DNA of 29,485 nt from an uncultured Flavonifractor sp. (GCA_910585415.1 CAJUDT010000020.1:1-29485), one strand, 5' to 3'; shown: positions 16,094-24,196, numbered from the stretch's first letter. The notes: generated by a model not told the origin, from the sequence alone. Translations and numbers: made by a program.

Positions 16094-16119
16094 TTCTTTT
16101 TCTTGAAAGAAAAAGAATC
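16092..16119. repeat. Perfect 11-bp palindrome in the spoIIAA-spoIIAB gap
   Basis: GATTCTTTTTC (16092-16102) and GAAAAAGAATC (16109-16119) with the loop TTGAAA. It begins within the spoIIAA stop codon. An A/T-rich stem of this kind is not a normal terminator. From memory similar GATTCTTTTTC palindromes are dispersed in gut Clostridia genomes, so it may be part of a repeat element; this needs a search. Confidence 0.7.
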
Positions 16120-16275
16120 AAAAAGAACTTCCATATCGCAGCCAGCCTGGTGCTGCTATTGATTTTCCGCACAGTAACGAGGGTACGCTTTGGATGGAAG
16201 AATCGTATGAGGGAGCGGAGACGCCCTGGAGTACCGGCGGCGGGACTTCCCCGCCCCAGGAGGAGGAACATACAT

Positions 16276-16719
16276 ATGAAACCTGTCAACGAGGCGGCGG
16301 TCACCTTCCTGAGCCGCTCGGCCAACGAGGGCTTTGCCCGGACCACGGCGGCGTGCTTCGCGGCCCAGCTGGACCCCACCCTGGAGGAGGTCAACGACAT
16401 CAAAACCGCCGTCAGCGAGGCGGTGACCAACTGCATCGTTCACGCCTACCCGGACACCCTGGGGAAGGTCTCCATGCGCCTGCGGATGTTCGAGGACAAC
16501 GTGCTGGAGATTGTGGTGAAGGACTGGGGGGTGGGCATTGCCGACGTGGAGCAGGCCCGGACGCCCCTGTTTACCACCGGGGACGAGAGCCGCTCCGGCA
16601 TGGGCTTTACCATTATGGAGAGTTTTATGGACGGGGTCAGAGTGCGCTCCGCGCCGGGGAAGGGGACCACGGTGACCCTGCGCCGCCGGATTTCCCGCCG
16701 GATGGGGGGAGCGGTGTGA
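16276..16719 (+). CDS. spoIIAB: Anti-sigma F factor / serine kinase SpoIIAB
   Basis: A 147-residue GHKL-type kinase that holds sigma-F inactive and phosphorylates SpoIIAA. Seen: MKPVNEAAVTFLSRSANEGFAR at the start (family NExxxxFxSxSxNE pattern), DIKTAVSEAVTNCIVHAYP (N box), VKDWGVGI (G1), SRSGMGFTIMESFMD (G2 and lid) and SAPGKGTTVTL. All ATP-binding motifs are intact. The start at 16276 has AGGAGGAA before it; the frame is open for another 62 codons upstream but that part has no family resemblance. The gene ends in a 4-base overlap with sigF. The gap before it means SpoIIAA and SpoIIAB are not translationally coupled here, unlike in Bacillus subtilis. Confidence 0.94.
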   Translation: MKPVNEAAVTFLSRSANEGFARTTAACFAAQLDPTLEEVNDIKTAVSEAVTNCIVHAYPDTLGKVSMRLRMFEDNVLEIVVKDWGVGIADVEQARTPLFTTGDESRSGMGFTIMESFMDGVRVRSAPGKGTTVTLRRRISRRMGGAV

Positions 16720-17438
16720 GCGTGGCGGATACCCCCGCCCTGCTGGAGTGCGCCCGCGGAGGGGACAATGACGCCTGTACCCGCCTCATTGAGGAAAACG
16801 CGGGGCTCATTTGGAGCATCGTGCGCCGGTACTACAACCGGGGGGTGGAGCCGGAGGATTTGTACCAGCTGGGGTGTTTGGGGTTTTTGAAGGCGGTGCG
16901 GGGCTTTGACCCGGCCTTCGGCTGTCAGTTCTCCACCTACGCGGTGCCCAAAATTGCCGGGGAAATCCGCCGCTTCCTCCGGGACGACGGCACGGTGAAG
17001 GTCAGCCGGAGCCTCAAGGAGCGGGCGGGGACCATTCACACAGTGCGGGAGCGCCTCTCCGCCCGCCTGGGCCGGGAGCCCACCCTCAGCGAGCTCTCCG
17101 CCGAAACCGGTCTGGAGCCCGAGGAAATTGCCGCCGCCGAGGAGGCCAATCAGCCGGTGGCCTCCCTTCAGATGGAGACGGGGGACGGGTTTACCCTGGA
17201 GAGCGTTTTGGGCACCGAGGGCATGGAAGAGGGCATTGTGGAGCGCCTGTCCCTGCGCACGGCCATCGACGGCCTGCCGGAGCGGGAGCGGCAGGTGATT
17301 TACCTGCGGTACTTCAAGGGCCTGACCCAGGACAAGACCGCCAAAATTCTGGCAGTCTCCCAGGTCCAGGTCTCCCGGCTGGAGCGGAAGGCCATTGAAC
17401 AGCTGCGGCGGCGATTGTCGGAGGAGTGCGGCGGCTGA
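16716..17438 (+). CDS. sigF: RNA polymerase sigma-F factor (SpoIIAC)
   Basis: A 240-residue sigma-70 family factor that directs early forespore transcription. Seen: region 2 (ENAGLIWSIVRRYYNRG, EDLYQLGCLGFLKAVRGFD and FSTYAVPKIAGEIRRFLRDD), region 3 (SRSLKERAGTIHTVRERLS through LSAETG) and region 4 (LPERERQVIYLRYFKGLTQ, ILAVSQVQVSRLERKAIEQL). The DNA-binding regions are intact. The start is uncertain: GTG at 16716 overlaps the spoIIAB stop by 4 bases (spacing 4 from GGGGGAG), and a second GTG at 16722 has a spacing of 10; the first is used. It is the last gene of the operon, ended by the hairpin at 17478. No spoVA gene follows. Confidence 0.94.
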   Translation: MSVADTPALLECARGGDNDACTRLIEENAGLIWSIVRRYYNRGVEPEDLYQLGCLGFLKAVRGFDPAFGCQFSTYAVPKIAGEIRRFLRDDGTVKVSRSLKERAGTIHTVRERLSARLGREPTLSELSAETGLEPEEIAAAEEANQPVASLQMETGDGFTLESVLGTEGMEEGIVERLSLRTAIDGLPERERQVIYLRYFKGLTQDKTAKILAVSQVQVSRLERKAIEQLRRRLSEECGG

Positions 17439-17477
17439 GGGAAAAACCGGACTTTTTGATAGGATAAAACGCCTATG

Positions 17478-17510
17478 GAGCGCGGCAGCTTTGCCGCGCT
17501 CTGTTTTGTT
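17478..17510 (+). terminator. Terminator of the spoIIA operon
   Basis: GAGCGCGGCA (17478-17487) pairs with TGCCGCGCTC (17492-17501) around a GCTT loop, followed by TGTTTTGTT. Confidence 0.85.
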
Positions 17511-17544
17511 CTGAGGGGAAGGGGTAAAATTTTTGCAAAGGCTC

Positions 17545-17573
17545 TTGTCAATGGGTAAACCGTCTGGTATACT
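17545..17573 (+). promoter_or_regulatory. Sigma-A promoter of the SLH surface protein gene
   Basis: TTGTCA (17545-17550), 17 bases and TATACT (17568-17573), with an extended -10 TGG at 17565-17567. About 71 bases of leader precede the ATG at 17645. Confidence 0.85.
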
Positions 17574-17644
17574 GTCCCCTGCGAGAGAGTAGGAAACCGA
17601 TGGATGCCCAATGATACTTGGGCCATGAAGGAGGAAACATTTTT

Positions 17645-20600
17645 ATGAGAAAGCCCTTTCGACTGCTTGCGGCTGTCCTGGTGTGCTGTATGGTGGCCGG
17701 TATGCTTCCCCCGGTTAGTTTTGCGGTTGGCGCAAGGGAATATTCCCTTGATGAAGCCCAACGAGAGGACCTGTTGGGCTTCATTGAAAGTTCTGCGTCA
17801 GATGGTGATATCATTAACCTAGGCGGAACCGCTTATGTAAAAGGAGGGTCTACAGACGAGCCCTGGATTATCAAAAAGGCTGTAACCATACAGGGAGGAT
17901 CGATTGTAATCCGCCGGGGTGGTGTTTTGCTGGGTGCGGATGTGACATTTTCCAATGTTACAGTCAATTTCACTTCCAATATCCGAAATGCAATGATAGC
18001 AAATGGGCATACATTGACACTGGAAAATGTAACAGCATCGGGAAGAACAGTTGATAATGTACCGTATCAGAATGTGTCGTTTAATCTCTTTTGTGGTACT
18101 TTAATTCCAAGCAATGGGACGTTTGGAGTTACGGAAACTTTTGCTGTTCCAAAACCTGGAGATACCGGAAAAATTGTGATTAAGGGAACGACTAATCTCC
18201 AAAATGAAGACGTACATGGTCCTGGAAATATTTACGCAGGCAGTCTCTGCATGGGTGGGCTCAACGAAGCATATAACGGTGTAAATGACAATGGTCCTGA
18301 TAGTCACTTTGAGGGGAATGCTGAAATAGTGATAGAAGGGGCCGCAAGCAGTACGGCTCTGGGTACAATTTATGCCTGCGGAGCCCAGCAGAGAATCCCG
18401 GTAGGCGCACAAAGCGGCAAGGTAATGCTTCCAAATCCTGATACGTATACAGTCAAAGGTACAGTGACCATCAGAGGCAAGGTACCAGATGTAGCAGGCG
18501 CAGGAGCAGGAAATACAAGTGTGGTCTATAACGGCGGCAATAATCAGGCCACTCAAACATGGACTGGTCTGTCAAGTCTGACAGTGGAGGCGGGCAAGGT
18601 TGTACCTAATTCTGGCAGCAGCCTGCGAGAAGGTGCAGATTTAGCTGTTGCTAATGGTGCGATATTAAATATCACCAATATGGCGAATCCCTTAACTGTC
18701 AGTGGTTTTACTGGCGGTGGCACACTGATACTAGGTGAGTCTCAGCAGTTACATATTAGTGGGAACGTAACGGGGACCACCGCCGTCGGTATTGGCAATA
18801 TTTCTTATGACGGTACCAATTCTACCACTGTGCCCAAAGTGGGTCACACTTACATTCAAGCGGCCAATTCTACAAATGATTCTTTTACTCTGTTGCCATA
18901 TGACACTAGCTCGAAACTGATAATGGAGCGGGACAGCAACGGGGATTGGACGATTGTAGAGAAAAAGGAAGAGATTGATATACCCAAAGTGCGTGGTTTC
19001 CATTTAGCAGATGCCTCAGTTCAGCTTGACCAGCTCAAGGATGAATCTTACGAAGCAGAGATGCCTTTGACAGCTGAATTTGTAGACCCGAATAAAGAAA
19101 CAGATATTGAATTGATTTTTCAGAGTATACAGATAGACGGAATCGATGCTGTAGAGGAGAATGGCCTTTATATTGTCCCTGGAAAAGCGGAGTGGGTAGG
19201 CGTAGCGGATAATACCACTAAAGATGGTGAATCCCTCTGGGTCAGACCTGTGGCAAAGACTGGCCGCTATGAAATTGCCATCACCATCCCCGGCGAGCAC
19301 ACCGAAAGCGGCCAGCCCCTCACCGCCACAGGCACATTGACGGTGGGCAATCCTGACCCCACAACCATTCCCATTCCCCAAGGCAATTCCAACCTGACTT
19401 GGACAGGGGAGGTGCAGACGGGCGTTAAAGAGGGAACCGGCTACACCCTCACTGACCACACGGGGACGGATGCAGGTGATTACGAAGCCACCGCTACCCT
19501 AAAAGATGGTTATCTGTGGGAAGGCGGAACGAAAGACCCTGTAAAAATCCCCTGGAGAATCGGCAAGGCCGAAGGTCCTGAACTCCCCGCCGGGGTGGTC
19601 TACGGAACAGCCCCCACGACCGAAAATGGAAGTGACGGCAAAATCAACGGTACCACAACGGACATGGAGTACGCCGATAACGAAGAGTTTACCGACGCCA
19701 AGGATTGCGCTGACGGCGCCACCACCGGCCTGCCAGCCGGGACCTATTACGTGCGCTTCAAGGAGACAAAAAATCAAGAGGTGGGCAAAGCGTCTGAAAT
19801 CATTGTCCCCGCCTATGGCACGCCTGTGGTGGACTCCATTTCCGTCAACAGCACCACTCACAAGACCCAGTACAAGGTCGGGGATGCCCTGGACGTGACC
19901 AACCTCACCATTGAGGTGCGCATGTCCGACGGCAATACGGATACTCTGCCCGTTACGGCGGATATGGTCAGCGGCTTTGACGCCTCCAAGGCGGCGGCGG
20001 AGCAGACTCTGACCATCCACTATCAGGGCAAGACCACTACCTATACCATTACCATCACCGCCGAGACGCCGGAGGGCCCCGCCTACCCGGTGACGGTAGC
20101 CAACAGCTACGCGGCCGCCTCCGGTGCGGGTGAGTACAAGGCTGGCGAGACGGTCACTGTCCGGGCAGGCACCCGTATCAGCTACCGCTTTTCCGCCTGG
20201 GAGGCCCAAGGGATTACCCTGTCCAGCCCCAGCAGCGCGGAGGTCACCTTTACCATGCCGGACCACGCGGTGACCCTAACGGCGGTTTGGCGGCAGTCCA
20301 GCTCCGGCGGGTCCTCCAGTTCCGGCGGGTCCTCCGGCTCCAGCGGGTCCTCCGGCGGTTCCTCCAGCTCCAGCAGCAGCACGGTGAAGCGCCCGGACGG
20401 CACCAGTGTCACCACCAAGACCGACAAGGCTACCGGCACAGTCACCCAGACCACCAAGCGCCCCGACGGCACCCAGACGGTGATTGAAACCACCAAGGAT
20501 GGCGTTGTCACCACCACGGACACGAAGGTGGACGGCTCCATCGTCCAGACCGTGGACCGCCCGGACGGCAGCGGAAGGGTGGACTCCGAGTACGTCAACG

Positions 20601-21436
20601 GTATCAGTACATCCATCGTCACCGACGCCTCCGGGCGCAGCGAGACAGAGGTGCGGCTCCCCGCCGAGATGACCAGCGGGCTCCAGAGCACCGGCGGCGC
20701 GGCTGTGCTGCCCATACCGGATATGACGGTGGGCTCCAGCGGGACCGTCACCGTATACACCAACAGCGCCCAGCCGGTGCGCGTGGTGTTCCCCGTCCAG
20801 AATGCCAGCCCCGGCGCCGTGGCGGTCCTGGTTGCCGCCGACGGAACGCAGAGTATCCTGAAAACCTCTGTGCCCGTGGCGGGCGGCGTCACCGTGGCCG
20901 TCTCCAACGGAACCGCCGTGATGCTGGTGGACAACAGCAAGAGCTTCCCCGACACCAGAAGCCACTGGGCCAGTGAGGCCATCACCTTTGCCGCCGCCCG
21001 AGAGCTCTTCTCCGGCACGGCGGACGGGACCTTTGCCCCGGACGCGCCCCTGAGCCGGGCTATGCTCATGACCGTGCTGGCCCGCCTGGACGGCGCGGAG
21101 ACGGAAGGTCCTGCTGCCGTGTGGTATGAGCCGGGGATGCAGTGGGCCGTCTCTCGAGGGGTCAGCGACGGCACCAACCCCGACGGCCGCATTACCCGTG
21201 AGCAGCTGGCGGTTATGCTCTACCGCTACGCGGGAAGCCCCGCCTCCACAGGGCGGACCCTGCCCTTCCAGGATGCCGCCCAAATCAGCGGCTATGCCGG
21301 GCCCGCCATGGAATGGGCGGTGGCCCAGGGCATTCTGACCGGAAGCAGCGCCGGACAGCTCCTGCCCGGCGGCGAGGCCACCCGGGCTGAGGCTGCGGCA
21401 ATGCTGATGCGCTACCTGAAGGTTCTGAATCCCTGA
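17645..21436 (+). CDS. Large S-layer-homology (SLH) surface protein with mosaic composition
   Basis: A 1263-residue secreted protein. Order: signal peptide 1-28; a long beta-helix/pectate-lyase-like Asn/Gly/Thr-rich region about 55-440; two repeat-like units about 573-642 and 650-722; a bacterial Ig-like domain about 729-804 (VDSISVNSTTHKTQYKVGD onward); an InlB/Flg_new-type repeat about 813-882 (AVTLTAVW end); a Gly/Ser linker 884-912; a stretch with RPDG/KDG/VDG repeats about 913-985; and three SLH domains about 1100-1152, 1160-1200 and 1207-1258, which should hold the protein non-covalently to cell-wall polymer. Function is probably adhesion or surface structure; no enzyme active site is seen. 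The first ~535 codons have clearly lower GC than the rest, with a change near 19250, so the N-terminal module was probably acquired. AAGGAGGAAA precedes the ATG. Confidence 0.9.
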   Translation: MRKPFRLLAAVLVCCMVAGMLPPVSFAVGAREYSLDEAQREDLLGFIESSASDGDIINLGGTAYVKGGSTDEPWIIKKAVTIQGGSIVIRRGGVLLGADVTFSNVTVNFTSNIRNAMIANGHTLTLENVTASGRTVDNVPYQNVSFNLFCGTLIPSNGTFGVTETFAVPKPGDTGKIVIKGTTNLQNEDVHGPGNIYAGSLCMGGLNEAYNGVNDNGPDSHFEGNAEIVIEGAASSTALGTIYACGAQQRIPVGAQSGKVMLPNPDTYTVKGTVTIRGKVPDVAGAGAGNTSVVYNGGNNQATQTWTGLSSLTVEAGKVVPNSGSSLREGADLAVANGAILNITNMANPLTVSGFTGGGTLILGESQQLHISGNVTGTTAVGIGNISYDGTNSTTVPKVGHTYIQAANSTNDSFTLLPYDTSSKLIMERDSNGDWTIVEKKEEIDIPKVRGFHLADASVQLDQLKDESYEAEMPLTAEFVDPNKETDIELIFQSIQIDGIDAVEENGLYIVPGKAEWVGVADNTTKDGESLWVRPVAKTGRYEIAITIPGEHTESGQPLTATGTLTVGNPDPTTIPIPQGNSNLTWTGEVQTGVKEGTGYTLTDHTGTDAGDYEATATLKDGYLWEGGTKDPVKIPWRIGKAEGPELPAGVVYGTAPTTENGSDGKINGTTTDMEYADNEEFTDAKDCADGATTGLPAGTYYVRFKETKNQEVGKASEIIVPAYGTPVVDSISVNSTTHKTQYKVGDALDVTNLTIEVRMSDGNTDTLPVTADMVSGFDASKAAAEQTLTIHYQGKTTTYTITITAETPEGPAYPVTVANSYAAASGAGEYKAGETVTVRAGTRISYRFSAWEAQGITLSSPSSAEVTFTMPDHAVTLTAVWRQSSSGGSSSSGGSSGSSGSSGGSSSSSSSTVKRPDGTSVTTKTDKATGTVTQTTKRPDGTQTVIETTKDGVVTTTDTKVDGSIVQTVDRPDGSGRVDSEYVNGISTSIVTDASGRSETEVRLPAEMTSGLQSTGGAAVLPIPDMTVGSSGTVTVYTNSAQPVRVVFPVQNASPGAVAVLVAADGTQSILKTSVPVAGGVTVAVSNGTAVMLVDNSKSFPDTRSHWASEAITFAAARELFSGTADGTFAPDAPLSRAMLMTVLARLDGAETEGPAAVWYEPGMQWAVSRGVSDGTNPDGRITREQLAVMLYRYAGSPASTGRTLPFQDAAQISGYAGPAMEWAVAQGILTGSSAGQLLPGGEATRAEAAAMLMRYLKVLNP

Positions 21437-21485
21437 ATACCGGAAACGCTCCACACGGCCCGCCGCTTTGGCGCAAAGATTTGGG

Positions 21486-21514
21486 TGGACTTCCCTCACG
21501 AAGTATGGTATAGT
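21486..21514 (+). promoter_or_regulatory. Candidate promoter of the LysO-type transporter gene
   Basis: TGGACT (21486-21491), 17 bases and TATAGT (21509-21514), about 65 bases before the ATG at 21579. Confidence 0.6.
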
Positions 21515-21578
21515 GGAGGAAACCGGACTGTGGAACCTCCACCGCCGGCCATTTTGTGAGAGAAATGAGGAGAGTTCC

Positions 21579-22547
21579 ATGGGTACCACCCTGAGCACCC
21601 TGTCGAATCTGGCAATTTATATCGCGTTGGTGGCGGCGGGAGCGGTGATCGGCTCCCGCCCCGCCGTCCGAAGCCGTCCCCTGCCCTGGCTGGGCCGGCT
21701 CCAGTTTGTGGCCCTGATGATTTTGATTGTCTCCCTGGGCGTCAAGCTGGGGGCCAACGACGAGGTCATTTCCTCCCTGGGGCAGATCGGTCTGGCGGCG
21801 CTGCTGATTACCGTGGCGGCTATGGGCGGGTCCCTGCTGGCCCTGTTCCTGCTGCGGCGGTTTGTGTTGAAGCTGGACCGGTACGGCGTGGCCCTGGGCG
21901 GCAAGGAGGCCCAGGAGCAGGCCGCTCAGGGGGGAGGCAAGGCCGATAACTCCCTGACCAAGTGGATTGTCATTGCCGTGGCCCTGGGTATGCTGGCGGG
22001 ATATTTCCTCATCCCGGACAGCATTGTGGCCTATTGCGGCGCCGTCATTGACTTTGGGCTCTACCTGCTCCTGTTCCTGGTGGGCATGGACATGGGCAAA
22101 CAGGGCACCATGCTGGCCGATATCAAGGCCGCGGGGCTCAAGGTCCTGCTGGTGCCGGTGGCAGTGGGGGCAGGAACTCTGCTGGCCGCAGGCGCGGTGG
22201 GGCTGTTCCTGCCCATGGGCGTCAAGGACGCAATCGCCGCCTCCGCCGGATTCGGGTGGTACTCCCTGGCCCCCACCTTGCTGGCCCCCTATTCCCTGTC
22301 CGTCTCTGCGGTGGCCTTTTTGTCCAACGTCATGCGGGAGATTTTTTCCATCATTGCCATTCCCTTCGTGGCAAAGTACATCGGCTATGTGGAGTGCGCC
22401 TCCCTCCCTGGCGCGGCGGCGATGGATACTGTGCTGCCGGTGGTGGTGGGGGCCACCCATGAGCGGGTGACCATCTACTCCTTTACCTCCGGCGTGATCC
22501 TCTCCCTGGCGGTGCCCATCCTGGTGCCTGCCATTGTGGCCCTGTAG
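21579..22547 (+). CDS. lysO: LysO (DUF340) family transporter, putative lysine exporter
   Basis: A 322-residue inner-membrane protein with about eight to ten helices. It matches the LysO/YbjE family, whose E. coli member exports L-lysine. Seen: an N-terminal pair of helices with LMILIVSLGVKLGANDEV, a Gly/Gln-rich hydrophilic loop about 108-125, then LYLLLFLVGMDMG, AIAASAGFGWYSLAPTLL, SNVMREIFSIIAIPFVAKY and AMDTVLPVVVGATHE, all conserved family segments. The lysine role is an extension from distant homologues; other amino acids are possible. GAGGAGAG lies before the ATG at 21579; the open reading extends 37 codons upstream without family similarity. The flavodoxin/ferredoxin gene starts 12 bases after its stop and could be co-transcribed. 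Confidence 0.85.
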   Translation: MGTTLSTLSNLAIYIALVAAGAVIGSRPAVRSRPLPWLGRLQFVALMILIVSLGVKLGANDEVISSLGQIGLAALLITVAAMGGSLLALFLLRRFVLKLDRYGVALGGKEAQEQAAQGGGKADNSLTKWIVIAVALGMLAGYFLIPDSIVAYCGAVIDFGLYLLLFLVGMDMGKQGTMLADIKAAGLKVLLVPVAVGAGTLLAAGAVGLFLPMGVKDAIAASAGFGWYSLAPTLLAPYSLSVSAVAFLSNVMREIFSIIAIPFVAKYIGYVECASLPGAAAMDTVLPVVVGATHERVTIYSFTSGVILSLAVPILVPAIVAL

Positions 22548-22558
22548 CCGTTGGCAGT

Positions 22559-23310
22559 ATGGTAATCATCTATTTTTCAGGGACCGGAAATTCACAGTTT
22601 CTTGCAGAGCAGTTCGCAAAACGAATGCAGGCAGCGGCCTACAGTATCGAGCAGGACGTAGACTTTGAAGGACTGCCGGCCCAAGAGGATACGGTGGCGG
22701 TCTGCTATCCCATCTACGGCTCCTGCGTCCCCCGGATTCTGCGGGAATTTGTCGCGGAGCACCCGGCGTGCTTTGCGGAAAAAAGCTGATCATCTTTTGT
22801 ACACAGATGCTCTTCTCAGGAGACGGAGCCAGGGCCTTTGCAAGACTGCTGCCCGGCGGCGAGGACCGGGTGATTTACACAGAGCATTTCTTGATGCCCA
22901 ACAACATCTGTAATTTTGCCCTCTTCCCGATACGGGAGAAGGAGCGGCTCCAGAAGCCACCAAAAGCCCTGAAGCGATTGGACCGGGTGTGTGCCGGCCT
23001 TCAAAAGGGCATTGTCAAAAAGCGGGGCTGGAACTGGTTTTCGACCCTTCTGGGCAAGGTGCAGAATGTCTCCTGGCCCAAGATTGAGCAGCAGGGCAGA
23101 AGCTCCTTTTTGGCCGATGAAAGCTGTATCGGCTGCGGCCTGTGCGTAAAAAGCTGCCCCGCCCATAACTTGGAGCTCATAGAGGGACGGGTCGTGCAGA
23201 AGGATAACTGTACGCTCTGCTACCGGTGCGTCAACCTGTGCCCGAAACAGAGCTGTACCGTGTTTCTTCACAAAAAGCCGGTCAAGCAGTACAAGGGACC
23301 TGCCGGATAG
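22559..23310 (+). pseudogene. EFR1-like flavodoxin/ferredoxin fusion, frameshifted at an A6 run
   Basis: The two parts of one EFR1-type electron-transfer protein. The first frame (22559-22789) has the flavodoxin start YFSGTGNSQFLAE and AVCYPIYGSCVPRI, then stops just after GAA AAA AGC. The second frame, from the same place to 23310, continues with LIIFCTQMLFSGDGARAF and ends in two 4Fe-4S motifs, CIGCGLCVKSCPAHN and CTLCYRCVNLCPKQ. One extra A in the run at 22779-22784 would give a single 250-residue reading of normal family length. So this is either a recent pseudogene, an assembly error, or a case of transcriptional or ribosomal slippage on A6. The classic X-XXY-YYZ heptamer is not in phase. 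No good ribosome binding site precedes the ATG. Confidence 0.85.
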
Positions 23311-23335
23311 ACAATGGAAAGAATACCAATTTTAA

Positions 23336-23375
23336 CGGGCGGCTACCTGGAAACAGGCAGCCGCCCGCTGCTGTT
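23336..23375 (+). terminator. Hairpin terminator after the flavodoxin/ferredoxin gene
   Basis: CGGGCGGCTACCTG (23336-23349) pairs with CAGGCAGCCGCCCG (23354-23367), with one mismatch and a GAAA loop. CTGCTGTTTCT follows, a weak T-run. Confidence 0.65.
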
Positions 23376-23404
23376 TCTCATGATACGGTAACCGTGCGCT
23401 GAAC

Positions 23405-23466
23405 GTCAGGTTTACTTGACACAAGGCGCTGTAAATGATACAATCAACAGGTCAAGTAAACCTGAC
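23405..23466. promoter_or_regulatory. Perfect 16-bp inverted repeat flanking the XRE promoter (double operator)
   Basis: GTCAGGTTTACTTGAC (23405-23420) has its exact reverse complement GTCAAGTAAACCTGAC at 23451-23466. Each copy is itself a near-palindrome (7-2-7 with one mismatch). The first overlaps the -35 box and the second lies just past the -10 box. Autoregulation by the XRE protein encoded downstream is the natural inference. Looping or cooperative binding is possible at 46 bp centre to centre. Confidence 0.8.
23416..23444 (+). promoter_or_regulatory. Sigma-A promoter of the XRE regulator/membrane protein pair
   Basis: TTGACA (23416-23421), 17 bases and TACAAT (23439-23444). The boxes sit between the two operator copies. 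Confidence 0.88.
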
Positions 23467-23481
23467 AAGGGGGGATGCTCT

Positions 23482-23688
23482 TTGCTCAACAGGCTGAAGG
23501 AGCTGCGGGAGGCAAAAAAACTGACCCAAAAAGAGACTGGTACACTGGTTGGCGTTTCCCGGCAGGCCATCAACGCCATTGAAACCGGTAAATATGACCC
23601 GTCCATTTGGCTTGCCTACGATCTTTCCAAATTGTTTGGCATGACCATCGAGGAGCTGTTTGACTTTGAAAGGAGCACACGAAAATGA
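23482..23688 (+). CDS. XRE-family transcriptional regulator (short HTH)
   Basis: A 68-residue cytoplasmic helix-turn-helix protein of the XRE/Cro type: LNRLKELREAKKLTQKET, then TLVGVSRQAINAIETGKYDP (the two DNA-binding helices), then a short C-terminal helix ending in TIEELFDFE. The TTG at 23482 is used as start because AAGGGGGG lies 6 bases before it and because the other reading would begin inside the promoter -35 box. The length and sequence match small regulators that control a neighbouring membrane protein. The following gene overlaps it by 4 bases (ATGA), so the two are translationally coupled. Lower GC than the surroundings suggests import. Confidence 0.88.
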   Translation: MLNRLKELREAKKLTQKETGTLVGVSRQAINAIETGKYDPSIWLAYDLSKLFGMTIEELFDFERSTRK

Positions 23689-24143
23689 AGCTGATGAAAC
23701 ATCCCTATGTGAACGCCGCAATCACCGCCTCCATATCCCTGTTTTATGGCGTGATATTTTTTGTGATAAGCGGACATTTGGAGTTTGAGCGTATGCTCCA
23801 GCACGCGCCGACGCTAAACCACGGCTTTTGGAATGGCTGGTCCGCCTTTATAGGGCGGGGCTGTCTAAAATATATTGGCTGCGCGTACATTCTTGCTGCG
23901 CTGTGTGTGGTTGTTTTGTCGTTCATCCGAAGAGCCGATTATGATGAATATCAGGCCGGTATTTTGTCGGTGAGCTTTATTATAACCGGTATTCTCATGG
24001 TGCTGCTGTTTCCTGCCGCCCTTGTATTGACCTTGAGCGACCCCAATTATGCGATTGAGACAACCCTGTTTCTGGTTGTTGCCCATTGGTCTATTTTCCT
24101 GGCGGTAAACTTGGCTTATACCGCAAAATGGTGTGTAACGTAA
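23685..24143 (+). CDS. Small membrane protein paired with the XRE regulator
   Basis: A 152-residue protein I do not recognise. About four hydrophobic segments are seen (roughly 10-30, 58-82, 90-115 and 125-147), joined by short polar loops; the second and third flank a basic FIRRADYDEY turn. No catalytic or ligand-binding motif is evident. An ATG at 23685 overlaps the regulator's stop by 4 bases, and a second ATG at 23694 is an alternative. Co-transcription with the regulator from the operator-flanked promoter implies that its amount is under the control of that regulator. GC is low and matches the regulator, not the neighbours. Such HTH/membrane-protein pairs occur widely in Firmicutes and may act in stress or immunity functions, but no role is shown by the sequence. 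Confidence 0.72.
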   Translation: MKLMKHPYVNAAITASISLFYGVIFFVISGHLEFERMLQHAPTLNHGFWNGWSAFIGRGCLKYIGCAYILAALCVVVLSFIRRADYDEYQAGILSVSFIITGILMVLLFPAALVLTLSDPNYAIETTLFLVVAHWSIFLAVNLAYTAKWCVT

Positions 24144-24149
24144 GAAAAG

Positions 24150-24196
24150 ACCCAGCGGACGGCAGGGAATTTCCCGCCGTCCGCTGGGTTGTTTTG
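24150..24196. terminator. Bidirectional terminator between the membrane protein gene and pckG
   Basis: CCCAGCGGACGGC (from 24151) pairs with GCCGTCCGCTGGG (to 24188), with one bulged A and a GGGAA/TTCCC inner stem. TTGTTTT follows on the plus strand and TCTTTTC on the minus strand. Confidence 0.88.

Noticed and set aside
16090..16275. A 62-codon in-frame extension of spoIIAB upstream from a GTG at 16090
   Set aside because: It is full of basic residues without family match, and the ATG at 16276 has a strong ribosome binding site and begins the SpoIIAB consensus.
22775..22786. Programmed -1 frameshift site in the EFR1-like gene
   Set aside because: The frame-0 codons are GAA AAA AGC, so no X-XXY-YYZ heptamer is in phase, and no downstream pseudoknot or upstream Shine-Dalgarno stimulator was identified by eye. 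Slippage on A6 remains possible but is not supported as a classical site.
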